A program made the position numbers and the translations under genes. A DNA stretch of 64,000 nt from Nocardia alni (lineage in GTDB: Bacteria; Actinomycetota; Actinomycetes; Mycobacteriales; Mycobacteriaceae). Below, piece after piece: positions 52,677-60,430 of the stretch. The stretch lies in NCBI RefSeq assembly GCF_019038435.1, contig NZ_JAGPOX010000018.1, positions 23,074-87,073 on the forward strand, written 5' to 3'. Within the stretch, counting starts at the first letter, position 1, and the number at the start of each line of letters is the position of its first letter. The notes under the pieces are model-generated. The model did not search any database and had not been told where the DNA came from. It saw only the letters and a list, made by a program, of their open reading frames with translations.

Positions 52677-53993
52677 ATGGGAATATCATTGCAGCATGAG
52701 ATGGAGCCACTGCTTACCAAGCTTGGACAGGTAGCGGAAACCGCGTTCGAAGATCGAGAGCCCTATGGGGAAAGCCCGGATGTTTTGCGACAGAATCTGA
52801 AGATCTTCAATAATGACCTGTCGAGTCTCATGACACGATTCCGCGGATACTATTCCCTGGATGGGCACAACCTGGACGCCTTGGCCGATCGGTTCGCGGA
52901 GCACTCGGATCAATGGCAGACTCCGACGGGGAACTCTGTCTACTGTGCCATTGCACGGGCTGCGGACGGCATCGATGAGGTGGAGAAACTGATTCACCTG
53001 GGTGAATGGAATGGCACCGGAGCCGATTCCTTCTACCATAATTTTCTTTCGCCATTCAAAGACACTGCGGTGACACATGTCGCTTGCGCGGTGGAACTGG
53101 CGATCGGCGCCAAGGCGCTCGGCGAGGGGGTCGAACGAACCAAGGAATGCGTCGTCTGGATCTGCAAAGATCTCATTTCCCTCCTCGGAGGAGATAGTGA
53201 CCCCGGGCCGCTACCCGGTGCGGAGAAAGAATCGGGGTACAAAGAGGATGCCGGCTTCGCAGCGATCCTTGCCGACACGGTCGCATTGTTGAAGGCGCTT
53301 CTCGCACCCGAGGTCGAGGTGTTCGACGCGAGTCTGGCCGCCCTCGGGGTGGGCGGCGGTCTGATCGCCGAATCGAAGTCGTCCGGTCACGGTAATTCCC
53401 TTCATATCAACCCGGGGGATTATTCGGCGCTCTCGCTCGTACGCAATACCTGGCTGACACTGGATCGGCTCGACAAGAATATCGGGGCGCTCGACGAGAA
53501 GATCGATCAGGGACTCGAAACCGATCTCGGTAAGTCAGGGCCATTCGGCAGCCCGTCCGCCCGGATGAAGAGTAAATCGCCCGTGCAGCCCTCGGCATAT
53601 GGCCAGCTGAACGATACTGGACACAATGTCCAGGTCGTGGTCGACGTCGTGCAGCTGTATTACGCCGGATATAGCATCCTGCCCGTAGCCGCCGGATGGT
53701 ACGACTTTGGTACCAAGATCTGCGCAGCGGCACACATCGACGGCGTACAGAAGCAATTCCCCAGGGCGGTCGGGAAATACAACGAGACGGTACCGACTTT
53801 CGGCGGACTGCTCGCCACAGTCCGCGATGACATCACCGCTTCGGCAGGCGCGATGGTGAAAGCGGCAACAACCTACCGTGACGCCGACCAAAACGAGGCC
53901 GGGCGGATCAAGACGCTCGAGAGCCAGATTCCATCACCGGGGAACTTCTCCGGCGTCGAACATTACACACCACCGGAATGGCTACAACCGTAG
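52677..53993 (+). CDS. Orphan 438-residue protein, WXG100-like region possible
   Basis: I do not recognise this protein. It has no signal peptide, is largely helical and uses less GC-biased codons than its neighbours. GEWNGTGADSFYHNFLSPFKDTA (residues about 108-130) recalls the WxG turn and FxxxF of WXG100/ESX substrates, and the ending LESQIPSPGNFSGVEHYTPPEWLQP is a Pro-rich tail. KEDAGFAAILADTVALLKALLAPEVEVFDASLAALGVGGGL is an amphipathic/hydrophobic middle. GAGGA before the ATG supports translation. It could be a type VII-secreted toxin-like or sensor protein, but no partner (second WXG gene, EccC) lies here. Confidence 0.6.
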   Translation: MGISLQHEMEPLLTKLGQVAETAFEDREPYGESPDVLRQNLKIFNNDLSSLMTRFRGYYSLDGHNLDALADRFAEHSDQWQTPTGNSVYCAIARAADGIDEVEKLIHLGEWNGTGADSFYHNFLSPFKDTAVTHVACAVELAIGAKALGEGVERTKECVVWICKDLISLLGGDSDPGPLPGAEKESGYKEDAGFAAILADTVALLKALLAPEVEVFDASLAALGVGGGLIAESKSSGHGNSLHINPGDYSALSLVRNTWLTLDRLDKNIGALDEKIDQGLETDLGKSGPFGSPSARMKSKSPVQPSAYGQLNDTGHNVQVVVDVVQLYYAGYSILPVAAGWYDFGTKICAAAHIDGVQKQFPRAVGKYNETVPTFGGLLATVRDDITASAGAMVKAATTYRDADQNEAGRIKTLESQIPSPGNFSGVEHYTPPEWLQP

Positions 53994-54000
53994 AGCTCTT

Positions 54001-54597
54001 TCATCGAAAGATGTGGGCGCGCAGGCCGACTGCCGGTGCGTACCCTCGGGGGCGGGCGATGCGGGCGGCGAGGGGGAGCAGGGCGTGTCGCTGTAGGGCT
54101 ATTGGGATGGTGGCGGCGAAGGTTACCGAACCGGGGGTGCCCAGCATCATCAGTAGGTGTAGGAAGGGGAGTTCGTTCTGGGCGTTGGTTGTTCCGTCTC
54201 GGAGTGCGTGGCCGAGGGTTTTGCCGAACAGCATGAACCAGACCGGGCCTGGTGAGTAGAGGGTGCGGACGACGATGGGGTGGGTGGAGTCGTTGTAGGG
54301 ATCGACGTGGGGTGCGCCTGGTGGGATCGTGACGATTTCGTCCGGTTTCAGCAGTCTGGATCGGTGTGCGGATCGGTAGCGCGCCCGGGGGCCGGACAGC
54401 AAGAGTGAATGCTGGGTGATTCCGGGGTGGACGTGAGCGGGGGCTTTTCCGGTACCGGGCGGTAGTACGCGGGTGGTTCCGAGATATTGGTGGCCGCCCG
54501 CGTAGAACCAGGGGTGTATTTCGAGCCGGGATCCATTGGTGCCCGAGTAGATTTCGAAGATCGGTAGGTCGCGCCGCAGTTGGTCAGGGGCGGTCAT
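54001..54597 (-). CDS. Cupin-like protein
   Basis: A 198-residue protein with a cupin core: RVLPPGTGKAPAHVHPGITQHSLLLSGPRARYR holds the G(X)5HXH-type motif, and VTIPPGAPHVDPYNDSTHPIVV the second G(X)5PxG...H motif. The metal ligands HxH and a later H are present. The C-terminal third is hydrophobic (LHLLMMLGTPGSVTFAATIPIAL), possibly a membrane segment. ATG overlaps the stop of the Fe-S protein by 14 bp, so it is expressed with the tandem Fe-S genes. Role unknown; a dioxygenase-like or binding role is possible. Confidence 0.7.
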   Translation of the reverse strand: MTAPDQLRRDLPIFEIYSGTNGSRLEIHPWFYAGGHQYLGTTRVLPPGTGKAPAHVHPGITQHSLLLSGPRARYRSAHRSRLLKPDEIVTIPPGAPHVDPYNDSTHPIVVRTLYSPGPVWFMLFGKTLGHALRDGTTNAQNELPFLHLLMMLGTPGSVTFAATIPIALQRHALLPLAARIARPRGYAPAVGLRAHIFR

Positions 54598-55693
54598 GGT
54601 TCTCCGGTGCGGGATCGATCTCCGGTTCCGGCACTACGACCCGGCGTGCGTGCCGGATCGTCTTGTGCGGGAACCTGGTTCGTACGTGGTCCTCGGTAGC
54701 CGAGTCGGCATCGACGTAGACGTATTCGGGTTTCCGCGTCAGGGGCTGGACGACGTCGCGCGCATGCTCCTGTGGGTCCGCGAGATAGGCGCCGAGTACG
54801 TCGGTTCCCGCAGGGCAGACTGCGACGCAGTAGCCGGCGCGGAACTGCGGTGAGAACGACAAGCTCTGCCAGACCGACAGTGTCTCCCCGGGCGTCACTC
54901 GCTGCCGGTAGTCGGCCGCGTCCGCGCTGTCCACGACGTCTTCCACCCAGCCCGCGAAGTTGGACAGTTCGTGGTGGTTGTTGTGTGTGTAGCAGGCGTC
55001 GAAGTCGAATTCGCCGTCGGCGTGAATGGCTCCGACCGGGCACGTGGTGACGCACAGGCCGCAGTCGATGCACGGATTCGACGGGACGGGCCGGTCGTAG
55101 CGGGAGATCGGGCGGTCGACGAGGATCGTGCCCAGCACGATGAAGGTGCCGTACTTCGGGTGAATCACGTTGCGGTGCAGGCCGATCTGCCCGAGTCCGG
55201 CGGCCACCGCGACGAGCTTGTGCGAGACCACCCAGCTCCGGTTCGGAAAGCGGTGTATCTCGGACGGCAGTCCGGCCGCCGGATACAGTGCGCGGGCGCC
55301 GTGCCGTTGCAACTCCAGGCAGATGCGCCGGGCGGCTTCGTGCGCGAGTTCCTGGGTGGTCGCGACCTCTCGATTGGCGGCGCTGATCGACCTGCTCCGC
55401 AGATTGTCGCGACTGGTCCGCAGGCAGAAGCCGATCAGCGCGCGGGTGCCCGGCATCGCCTCGAGGACGTAATCGCGCTCGTCCTCGAGCCCGGGCGTTG
55501 TCAGCGCGACGAATCCGACGTCGTCGACACCCGCGGACAGGCACAGCTCGCGCAGCCAATCGGCATCCAGATCACCGGGTTCCTCGTCGGGCGCCTGTGC
55601 CCGCATCTGCGCGACCGTGGGATGCGGTCGCTCACGGGTCCCGCGCTCGACCGGTACGTGCAGCGGACCCCACAGCCGTTCGGCGTCGCTCAT
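54584..55693 (-). CDS. QueG/reductive-dehalogenase-like Fe-S protein (A)
   Basis: A 369-residue iron-sulfur oxidoreductase. KLVAVAAGLGQIGLHRNVIHPKYGTFIVLGTILVD matches the cobalamin-side region of epoxyqueuosine reductase and RdhA (cf. AAGLGWIGKN...P.FGS...LG). Two [4Fe-4S] groups: NPCIDCGLCVTTCPVGAIH and a later YCVAVCPAG with a preceding CYTH. It has about 45 extra N-terminal residues against the paralogue. ATG overlaps the paralogue stop by 4 bp. True QueG is longer and has a HEAT tail, and none is seen here, so this is a separate branch. Function unknown. Confidence 0.8.
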   Translation of the reverse strand: MSDAERLWGPLHVPVERGTRERPHPTVAQMRAQAPDEEPGDLDADWLRELCLSAGVDDVGFVALTTPGLEDERDYVLEAMPGTRALIGFCLRTSRDNLRSRSISAANREVATTQELAHEAARRICLELQRHGARALYPAAGLPSEIHRFPNRSWVVSHKLVAVAAGLGQIGLHRNVIHPKYGTFIVLGTILVDRPISRYDRPVPSNPCIDCGLCVTTCPVGAIHADGEFDFDACYTHNNHHELSNFAGWVEDVVDSADAADYRQRVTPGETLSVWQSLSFSPQFRAGYCVAVCPAGTDVLGAYLADPQEHARDVVQPLTRKPEYVYVDADSATEDHVRTRFPHKTIRHARRVVVPEPEIDPAPENHDRP

Positions 55694-56664
55694 CTCGCCT
55701 CCGGAGCCGGGTCGATATCGTCCGGCGGCATGATCCCGCTGTCCACGTGGCGCACCGTCTTGTTCGGAAACCGTTTGCGCGCATGGGCTTCCGCATTGGA
55801 CCCGGGGCTCGCGTAGACGTTCTCGGGCTTGCGCTGCAACGGCCGCAGCACCAGTTGCAGATGCTCCTTGCGATCGGCCAGATATGGCCCGATCACCTCC
55901 GAGCCGGCCGGGCACACCGCGACGCAGTACCCGGAGCGATACTGCCGCCGCGACTGCATCGTCGTCTCCTGCGGGCTCATGCGCTGGTTGTAGTCGTCGA
56001 GGTCCGTGCTGTCGGCCATGACCTCGACCCAATCGGCGAAGTTGTTCACGAATTGGTTGTAGGTATGCGTGTAGCAGCTGTCGAAATCGAAACTGCCGTC
56101 GTTGTGTATCGCGCCCACCGGGCACGCGGCCACGCACAGATAGCAGCCCAGGCACGGATTCCAGTCGATCGGACGGGAATACGGCGTGATCACCGCGTCC
56201 GTGATCACGGTGCCCAGCCCGATGAAGCTCCCGAACCGGGGATGAATCACGCAGCGGTGAATCCCCATGTGCCCCAGCCCGGCCGCCACGGCGACCGGCT
56301 TGTGCGACACCGTCCACCCCCGGCTGGGCAACCGCTGCGCCTCCACCGGGAACGTCACCGACGGATACAGTGCCCGATACCCTCTGTCCTGCAACGCGAT
56401 ACTGATCGTGCGGCCGATCCGATCGAGAACCGGTATCGCGGTATCGATCTCGGTGTTCACGCTGCTGACCGCCCGGCTGCGGAAATTCTCCCGCGCCAGC
56501 CGCACGCACACCGAGATCAGCGATCGCGTGCTCGCAAGCGCCTCTCGCACATAGTCGACCTCACCCTCCAGCCCCGGCGTCTCCAGCGCCACGAACCCGG
56601 CATCGTCCGCTCCGGCGTCCAGACATATCTGCCGCAACTCCGCGGCATCCATTACTCCAGTCAT
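55690..56664 (-). CDS. QueG/reductive-dehalogenase-like Fe-S protein (B)
   Basis: A 324-residue paralogue of the downstream gene. KPVAVAAGLGHMGIHRCVIHPRFGSFIGLGTVITDA is the same region, and NPCLGCYLCVAACPVGAIHNDG plus YCVAVCPAGSE supply the Fe-S ligands. The pair overlaps by 4 bp (ATGA), so both are made together, perhaps as a heterodimer. AGGAGG lies six bases before the ATG at 56664. No radical SAM or cobalamin synthesis genes are nearby. Two tandem, coupled copies with a cupin-like gene is not a context I recognise. Confidence 0.82.
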   Translation of the reverse strand: MTGVMDAAELRQICLDAGADDAGFVALETPGLEGEVDYVREALASTRSLISVCVRLARENFRSRAVSSVNTEIDTAIPVLDRIGRTISIALQDRGYRALYPSVTFPVEAQRLPSRGWTVSHKPVAVAAGLGHMGIHRCVIHPRFGSFIGLGTVITDAVITPYSRPIDWNPCLGCYLCVAACPVGAIHNDGSFDFDSCYTHTYNQFVNNFADWVEVMADSTDLDDYNQRMSPQETTMQSRRQYRSGYCVAVCPAGSEVIGPYLADRKEHLQLVLRPLQRKPENVYASPGSNAEAHARKRFPNKTVRHVDSGIMPPDDIDPAPEAR

Positions 56665-56734
56665 GCAGTGCCTCCTGGAGATATGGACACCGCGCGACAC
56701 CGAAATTCATCGGTGGGCGGACGGCGAACAGGAG

Positions 56735-57469
56735 TTACTTGTGGGGGACCGCCGTGACCAGGCCGCCGTCCACGACGAACTCCGAGCCTGTGGCGTAGGA
56801 GGATTCGTCACTGGCCAGGAACAGGATGAAGGTGGCGACCTCGGAGGGCTGGGCGGGACGGCCCAGGGGGATGGTCACGAGGTCGTCGGGAATTCCCTCG
56901 GTCATCGGCGTGCGAATCAGGCCGGGGTGCAGCGAATTCACGCGGATGTTGTGCGGCGCCAGTTCCAGGGCCGCCGACTTCGCCAGTCCGCGGACGCCCC
57001 ACTTCGAGGCGACGTATCCGTGTGCCCAGGGCGCTCCGCGCAACCCCTCGATCGAGGAGACGTTGATGATCGAACCGCCACCGGCGGCGATCATCGAATC
57101 GATGACGGCGCGCATCCCGAGGAAGGTGCCGGTCAGGTTGACATCGATGATCTGACGCCACTTGTCGATGTCGAACTTCTGCAACGGCCCGCCGTTGACG
57201 ATACCGGCGTTGTTGACCAGGACGTTGAGCTTCCCGAAGCTGCTCGTCGCCTCCGCCACCGCCGACTCCCACTGTTCGGGGTCGGTGACGTCGAGGTGCA
57301 CATAACGCGCGGCGTCGCCGAGCGAGGCGGCAAGGGCTTTGCCCTGGTCGTCGAGAATATCGCCGATAACGACCTTGGCCCCTTCGGCCACGAGCAATTC
57401 GGCGTGTGCGGCGCCCATGCCCCGCGAACCACCGCTGATGAGCGCAACTTTGCCGTCTACACGTCCCAT
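56735..57469 (-). CDS. SDR, FabG3-like 3-alpha/20-beta hydroxysteroid dehydrogenase
   Basis: A 244-residue SDR very close to mycobacterial FabG3 (Rv2002): GKVALISGGSRGMGAAHAELLVAEGAKVVIGDILDDQGKA, YVHLDVTDPEQW, NNAGIVNGG, INVSSIEGLRGA, YVASKWGVRGLAKSAALELAPHNIRVNSLHPGLIRTPMTEG and SYATGSEFVVDGG. Catalytic Ser, Tyr and Lys are present. This family reduces or oxidises steroid hydroxyl/keto groups with NAD(H). ATG at 57469 chosen for alignment with FabG3; the ribosome site is poor. Divergent from the DapB-fold gene over a shared operator. Confidence 0.87.
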   Translation of the reverse strand: MGRVDGKVALISGGSRGMGAAHAELLVAEGAKVVIGDILDDQGKALAASLGDAARYVHLDVTDPEQWESAVAEATSSFGKLNVLVNNAGIVNGGPLQKFDIDKWRQIIDVNLTGTFLGMRAVIDSMIAAGGGSIINVSSIEGLRGAPWAHGYVASKWGVRGLAKSAALELAPHNIRVNSLHPGLIRTPMTEGIPDDLVTIPLGRPAQPSEVATFILFLASDESSYATGSEFVVDGGLVTAVPHK

Positions 57470-57489
57470 GGGCGTCACGCTAACATATG

Positions 57490-57519
57490 GTCTGGAATAC
57501 GATCCAGACATCTGTCTGG
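57490..57519. promoter_or_regulatory. Overlapping TetR-type palindromes between divergent SDR and DapB-fold genes
   Basis: Three half-sites in alternating orientation: GTCTGG, CCAGAC and GTCTGG. CCAGACATCTGTCTGG (57504-57519) is a 16-bp palindrome and GTCTGG-N8-CCAGAC (57490-57509) overlaps it. The site is 21 bp from the SDR start and 39 bp from the other gene. The TetR at 58646 is the natural candidate to bind it. Confidence 0.75.
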
Positions 57520-57558
57520 AAAGTGATGGAATTCCACCGTCTGCGAGGAGAAAACCCT

Positions 57559-58644
57559 ATGCCGATCCGCGTCGCCCATGTCGGCACTGGCAACGTCGGC
57601 CGTCTGGCCCTGGCCGGGCTGATCGAAAGCCCCCGGTACGAGCTGACCGGCGTATGCGTGTCGACGCCCGAAAAGGTCGGTCGGGACGCCGGCACGCTCG
57701 CGGGCCTGACCTCGACGACCGGTGTCACCGCGGTGTCCGACCTCGATGCCCTGCTGGCCACCGAGCCGGAGTGCGTGGTGTACTGCGCGATGGGCGACAC
57801 CCGGTCGCTGGAGGCGATCGAGGACTGCCGCCGGTTGCTCGCCGCGGGTGTCAATGTGGTGGGCTCCGCGCCCGGACTGATGCAGTACCCGTGGCAGGTC
57901 CTGCCGGCCAAATTCACCGATCCGGTGGAAGAAGCCGCGCGGCAGGGCAATTCGAGCCTGTTCATCACCGGCGTCGACCCCGGGTTCGCCAATGACCTGC
58001 TGCCCCTTGCCCTGACCGGAACATGTCAGACGGTAGAGCAGGTGCGCTGCATGGAGATCGCCGACTACGCCACCTACGACGGCGCAACGGTCATGTTCGA
58101 GGTCATGGGCTTCGGCAAACCAGTCGACGAGATCCCGATGCTGCTGCAACCGGGCGTCCTGAGCATCGCCTGGGGGACCGCGATCCACCAGCTGGCCGCC
58201 GGGCTGGGCGTCACGGTCGAGAAGATCACCGAGAGCTACGAGCGGATACCCGCCGCAGCAGCCTTCGATATCGCCGCCGGCCACATTCCTCGCGGCGGTG
58301 TGGCCGCGCTGCGATTCGAGATCCAGGGAATCGTCGATGGCCGGCCCGCGATCGCCATCGAGCACATCACGCGGCTCAGCGCCGACATCTGCCCCGAGTG
58401 GCCACAACCCGCGCAGGGCGGTGGGTCCTATCGCATCGAGATCACCGGCGAGCCGTCGTACGCGGTGGACATCTGCCCCAGCAGCCGTAAAGGCGACCAC
58501 AACCACGCCGCGATCGTCCTGGCCGCGGGCCGGATCGTGAACTCCATTCCGGCGGTCATCGCCTCCGCGCCCGGCATCCGGACCACCCTCGACCTGCCTT
58601 TGATCACCGCCCCGGGCGTGTTCGAAACCCCTGCCCGGCAGTAG
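57559..58644 (+). CDS. Dihydrodipicolinate-reductase-fold NAD(P)-binding protein
   Basis: A 361-residue protein. PIRVAHVGTGNVGRLALAGLI is a GxGxxG cofactor loop; YCAMGDTRSLEAIEDCRRLLAAGVNVVGSAPG and TGVDPGFANDLLPLALTG are typical of a large group of mycobacterial/nocardial DapB-fold proteins (not true DapB, which is about 250 residues). Many sit next to steroid or terpene degradation genes, some linked to aldehyde or hydroxyacid metabolism. ATG at 57559 with GAGGAG eight bases upstream. It faces an SDR across a TetR operator, and is convergent with that TetR (1 bp between stops). Function not established. Confidence 0.75.
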   Translation: MPIRVAHVGTGNVGRLALAGLIESPRYELTGVCVSTPEKVGRDAGTLAGLTSTTGVTAVSDLDALLATEPECVVYCAMGDTRSLEAIEDCRRLLAAGVNVVGSAPGLMQYPWQVLPAKFTDPVEEAARQGNSSLFITGVDPGFANDLLPLALTGTCQTVEQVRCMEIADYATYDGATVMFEVMGFGKPVDEIPMLLQPGVLSIAWGTAIHQLAAGLGVTVEKITESYERIPAAAAFDIAAGHIPRGGVAALRFEIQGIVDGRPAIAIEHITRLSADICPEWPQPAQGGGSYRIEITGEPSYAVDICPSSRKGDHNHAAIVLAAGRIVNSIPAVIASAPGIRTTLDLPLITAPGVFETPARQ

Positions 58645-58645
58645 G

Positions 58646-59269
58646 TCACACTGCGCACGCGGCGAACAGCATGCGCGCGGTGGTCTCCATCCGATCGGCG
58701 ATCTCGGCATACGACGCGTAGCCCATGCCCGCGCGCAGCAGTGCTCCGGAATACAGGAGTTCCAGCGACTCGACCAGATCCGGATCGGCCTCGGGCCCGA
58801 GTGCGTCGACCAGCCGGCGGCGCATCTCGGCCCCGATCCGCAGCCGCAGATGTTCGACGTCGGGGTCCCCGCCGAGCAATGCGGTGGTGACGGCGTTGGC
58901 CATTTCGGGCTCGTCGCCCAGCAGCAGCGCGATCTGGCGCAGCGTCGCCACCGTTCGTGTCACGCGATCCGCGTCCTGCGCGTGATCGGGTGGCGGCGTC
59001 TGCGCCAAACGCCGCCAGAACGCCTCGGCGATCAGATGTTCCTTGGAGGAGAAGTAGGTATAGGCGGTCGCGGTGCCGACTCCGGCCTCCGCGGCCACGA
59101 TCCGGACCGTCAGGGCGTCGTAACCGGTTCGGGCGAGCACGTCGATGGCGACCTTGGTCAGGCGTTCGACCGTATCGGCCTGCTTCTTCTTCAACCTGCG
59201 GCGCGTCGACTCGACACCGACGGAATCTGCATCGGACACCTGTCCATCGTAGAAAGGGCCGATAGTCAT
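58646..59269 (-). CDS. TetR-family regulator (steroid-type locus)
   Basis: A 207-residue TetR protein. RLTKVAIDVLARTGYDALTVRIVAAEAGVGTATAYTYFSSKEHLIAEAFWRRL is the helix-turn-helix region, after a 30-residue polar N-terminus (RRRLKKKQADTVE). Likely binds the palindromes at 57490-57519 and controls the divergent SDR and DapB-fold genes; the alcohol dehydrogenase and fusion gene upstream on the same strand may belong to the same unit. ATG at 59269; AGGG precedes it at fair distance. Inducer unknown. Confidence 0.9.
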   Translation of the reverse strand: MTIGPFYDGQVSDADSVGVESTRRRLKKKQADTVERLTKVAIDVLARTGYDALTVRIVAAEAGVGTATAYTYFSSKEHLIAEAFWRRLAQTPPPDHAQDADRVTRTVATLRQIALLLGDEPEMANAVTTALLGGDPDVEHLRLRIGAEMRRRLVDALGPEADPDLVESLELLYSGALLRAGMGYASYAEIADRMETTARMLFAACAV

Positions 59270-59317
59270 AGCAAATCCCTGTGACCGCGTGTGTCCGACC
59301 CGACACCGCCCGATGAA

Positions 59318-60403
59318 TCAGTCGAAGGTCAGCACTGGCTTGATGACAGCGCCGCTCTCGCTGTCGGCCACCGCCTCGTTGATCTTATCGATCGGATAGG
59401 TGCGCACGATCTTCTCCATGGGCAACTCGCCCTGCCGATACCAGTCGACGAGCAGCGGAATGAACTGCCGGGGATCGCCGTCCCCCTCGATCGACCCGCG
59501 CAGCGTCTTGCCCTGGCCGATCAGCTTCGCGACCTCGACGGGCAGGGTGGATTCGCCGAGCGCCACCAGCGCCAGCGTCCCGAGCGGGGCGAGCGCGTCG
59601 ATGGCACGGGCGAGCACCGGCGCGTGCCCGGTCGTGTCGAGCGCGTGTGTCGCACCGCCGCCGAGAGTTTCCAGGATCCGTTCGACGAGGTCATCGCGAC
59701 CACCGTCCAGCACCAGGTCGGCGCCGACCTCCCTGGCGACCTCCAGCCGCGCGGCCGACAGGTCGACCGCGATCACGGCGCCGACGCCCAGTGCGCGCGC
59801 GGCCATCACCGCCGCCATGCCGACGCCGCCGACCCCGAAGACCACCAGGCTCGATTCCCGTTCCGGGCGAAGCACATTGACCACTGTCCCGGCCCCGGTC
59901 TGGATGCCGCATCCGAACGCCGCGGTCATGGCCAGATCGAGTTCGCGATCGACCACGACGAGATTGCGTGCGGCGGTGAGGATGTGCGACGAGAAGCTGG
60001 ACTGCCCGAAGAACCCGGCGACGACTGGTTCCTCGCCTGCCCGAAGCGGCGACTCGGCGCCGAAGCGGCCCGCGTTCAACACGGCCCACTGCGCGCAGTA
60101 CCCCGGCCGCCCCGCCCCGCACTGTGCGCACGTACCGCAACTGGCATAGGTCGCGAGCACGTGGTCACCGACCCGGATCCCCTCGACATCGGATCCGACC
60201 TGTTCGACCACGCCCGCGCCCTCGTGGCCCAGCACGATCGGCATCCCGGCCGGAAAGTTCTGTCTGGTAACCAGATCCGTGTGACACAACCCCGAGGCGA
60301 CGATGCGGACCAGCACCTGGTCCGCGTTCGGCGAAGCGAGCGTGAGCTTCTCGATCGAGAACGGCTCGCCGGCGCCGCGGGCTACTGCTGCGGTGATCTC
60401 CAT
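59318..60403 (-). CDS. Zinc-dependent alcohol dehydrogenase (class III-like MDR)
   Basis: A 361-residue zinc alcohol dehydrogenase. Catalytic zinc ligands: Cys in ASGLCHTDLVTRQ, His-Glu in VLGHEGAGVVEQVG. The structural zinc loop is complete, with four Cys in SCGTCAQCGAGRPGYC. VVFGVGGVGMAAVMAARALG is the NAD fold. Relatives include aryl-alcohol and formaldehyde/mycothiol-type dehydrogenases (AdhD/Rv3086-like), often in lipid and steroid gene sets. ATG at 60403. It lies 27 bp after the fusion gene's stop on the same strand, so likely oxidises an alcohol made by the P450 part. Confidence 0.9.
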   Translation of the reverse strand: MEITAAVARGAGEPFSIEKLTLASPNADQVLVRIVASGLCHTDLVTRQNFPAGMPIVLGHEGAGVVEQVGSDVEGIRVGDHVLATYASCGTCAQCGAGRPGYCAQWAVLNAGRFGAESPLRAGEEPVVAGFFGQSSFSSHILTAARNLVVVDRELDLAMTAAFGCGIQTGAGTVVNVLRPERESSLVVFGVGGVGMAAVMAARALGVGAVIAVDLSAARLEVAREVGADLVLDGGRDDLVERILETLGGGATHALDTTGHAPVLARAIDALAPLGTLALVALGESTLPVEVAKLIGQGKTLRGSIEGDGDPRQFIPLLVDWYRQGELPMEKIVRTYPIDKINEAVADSESGAVIKPVLTFD

Positions 60404-60430
60404 AGGTAACAACTACCTTCCGCGCGTGTG

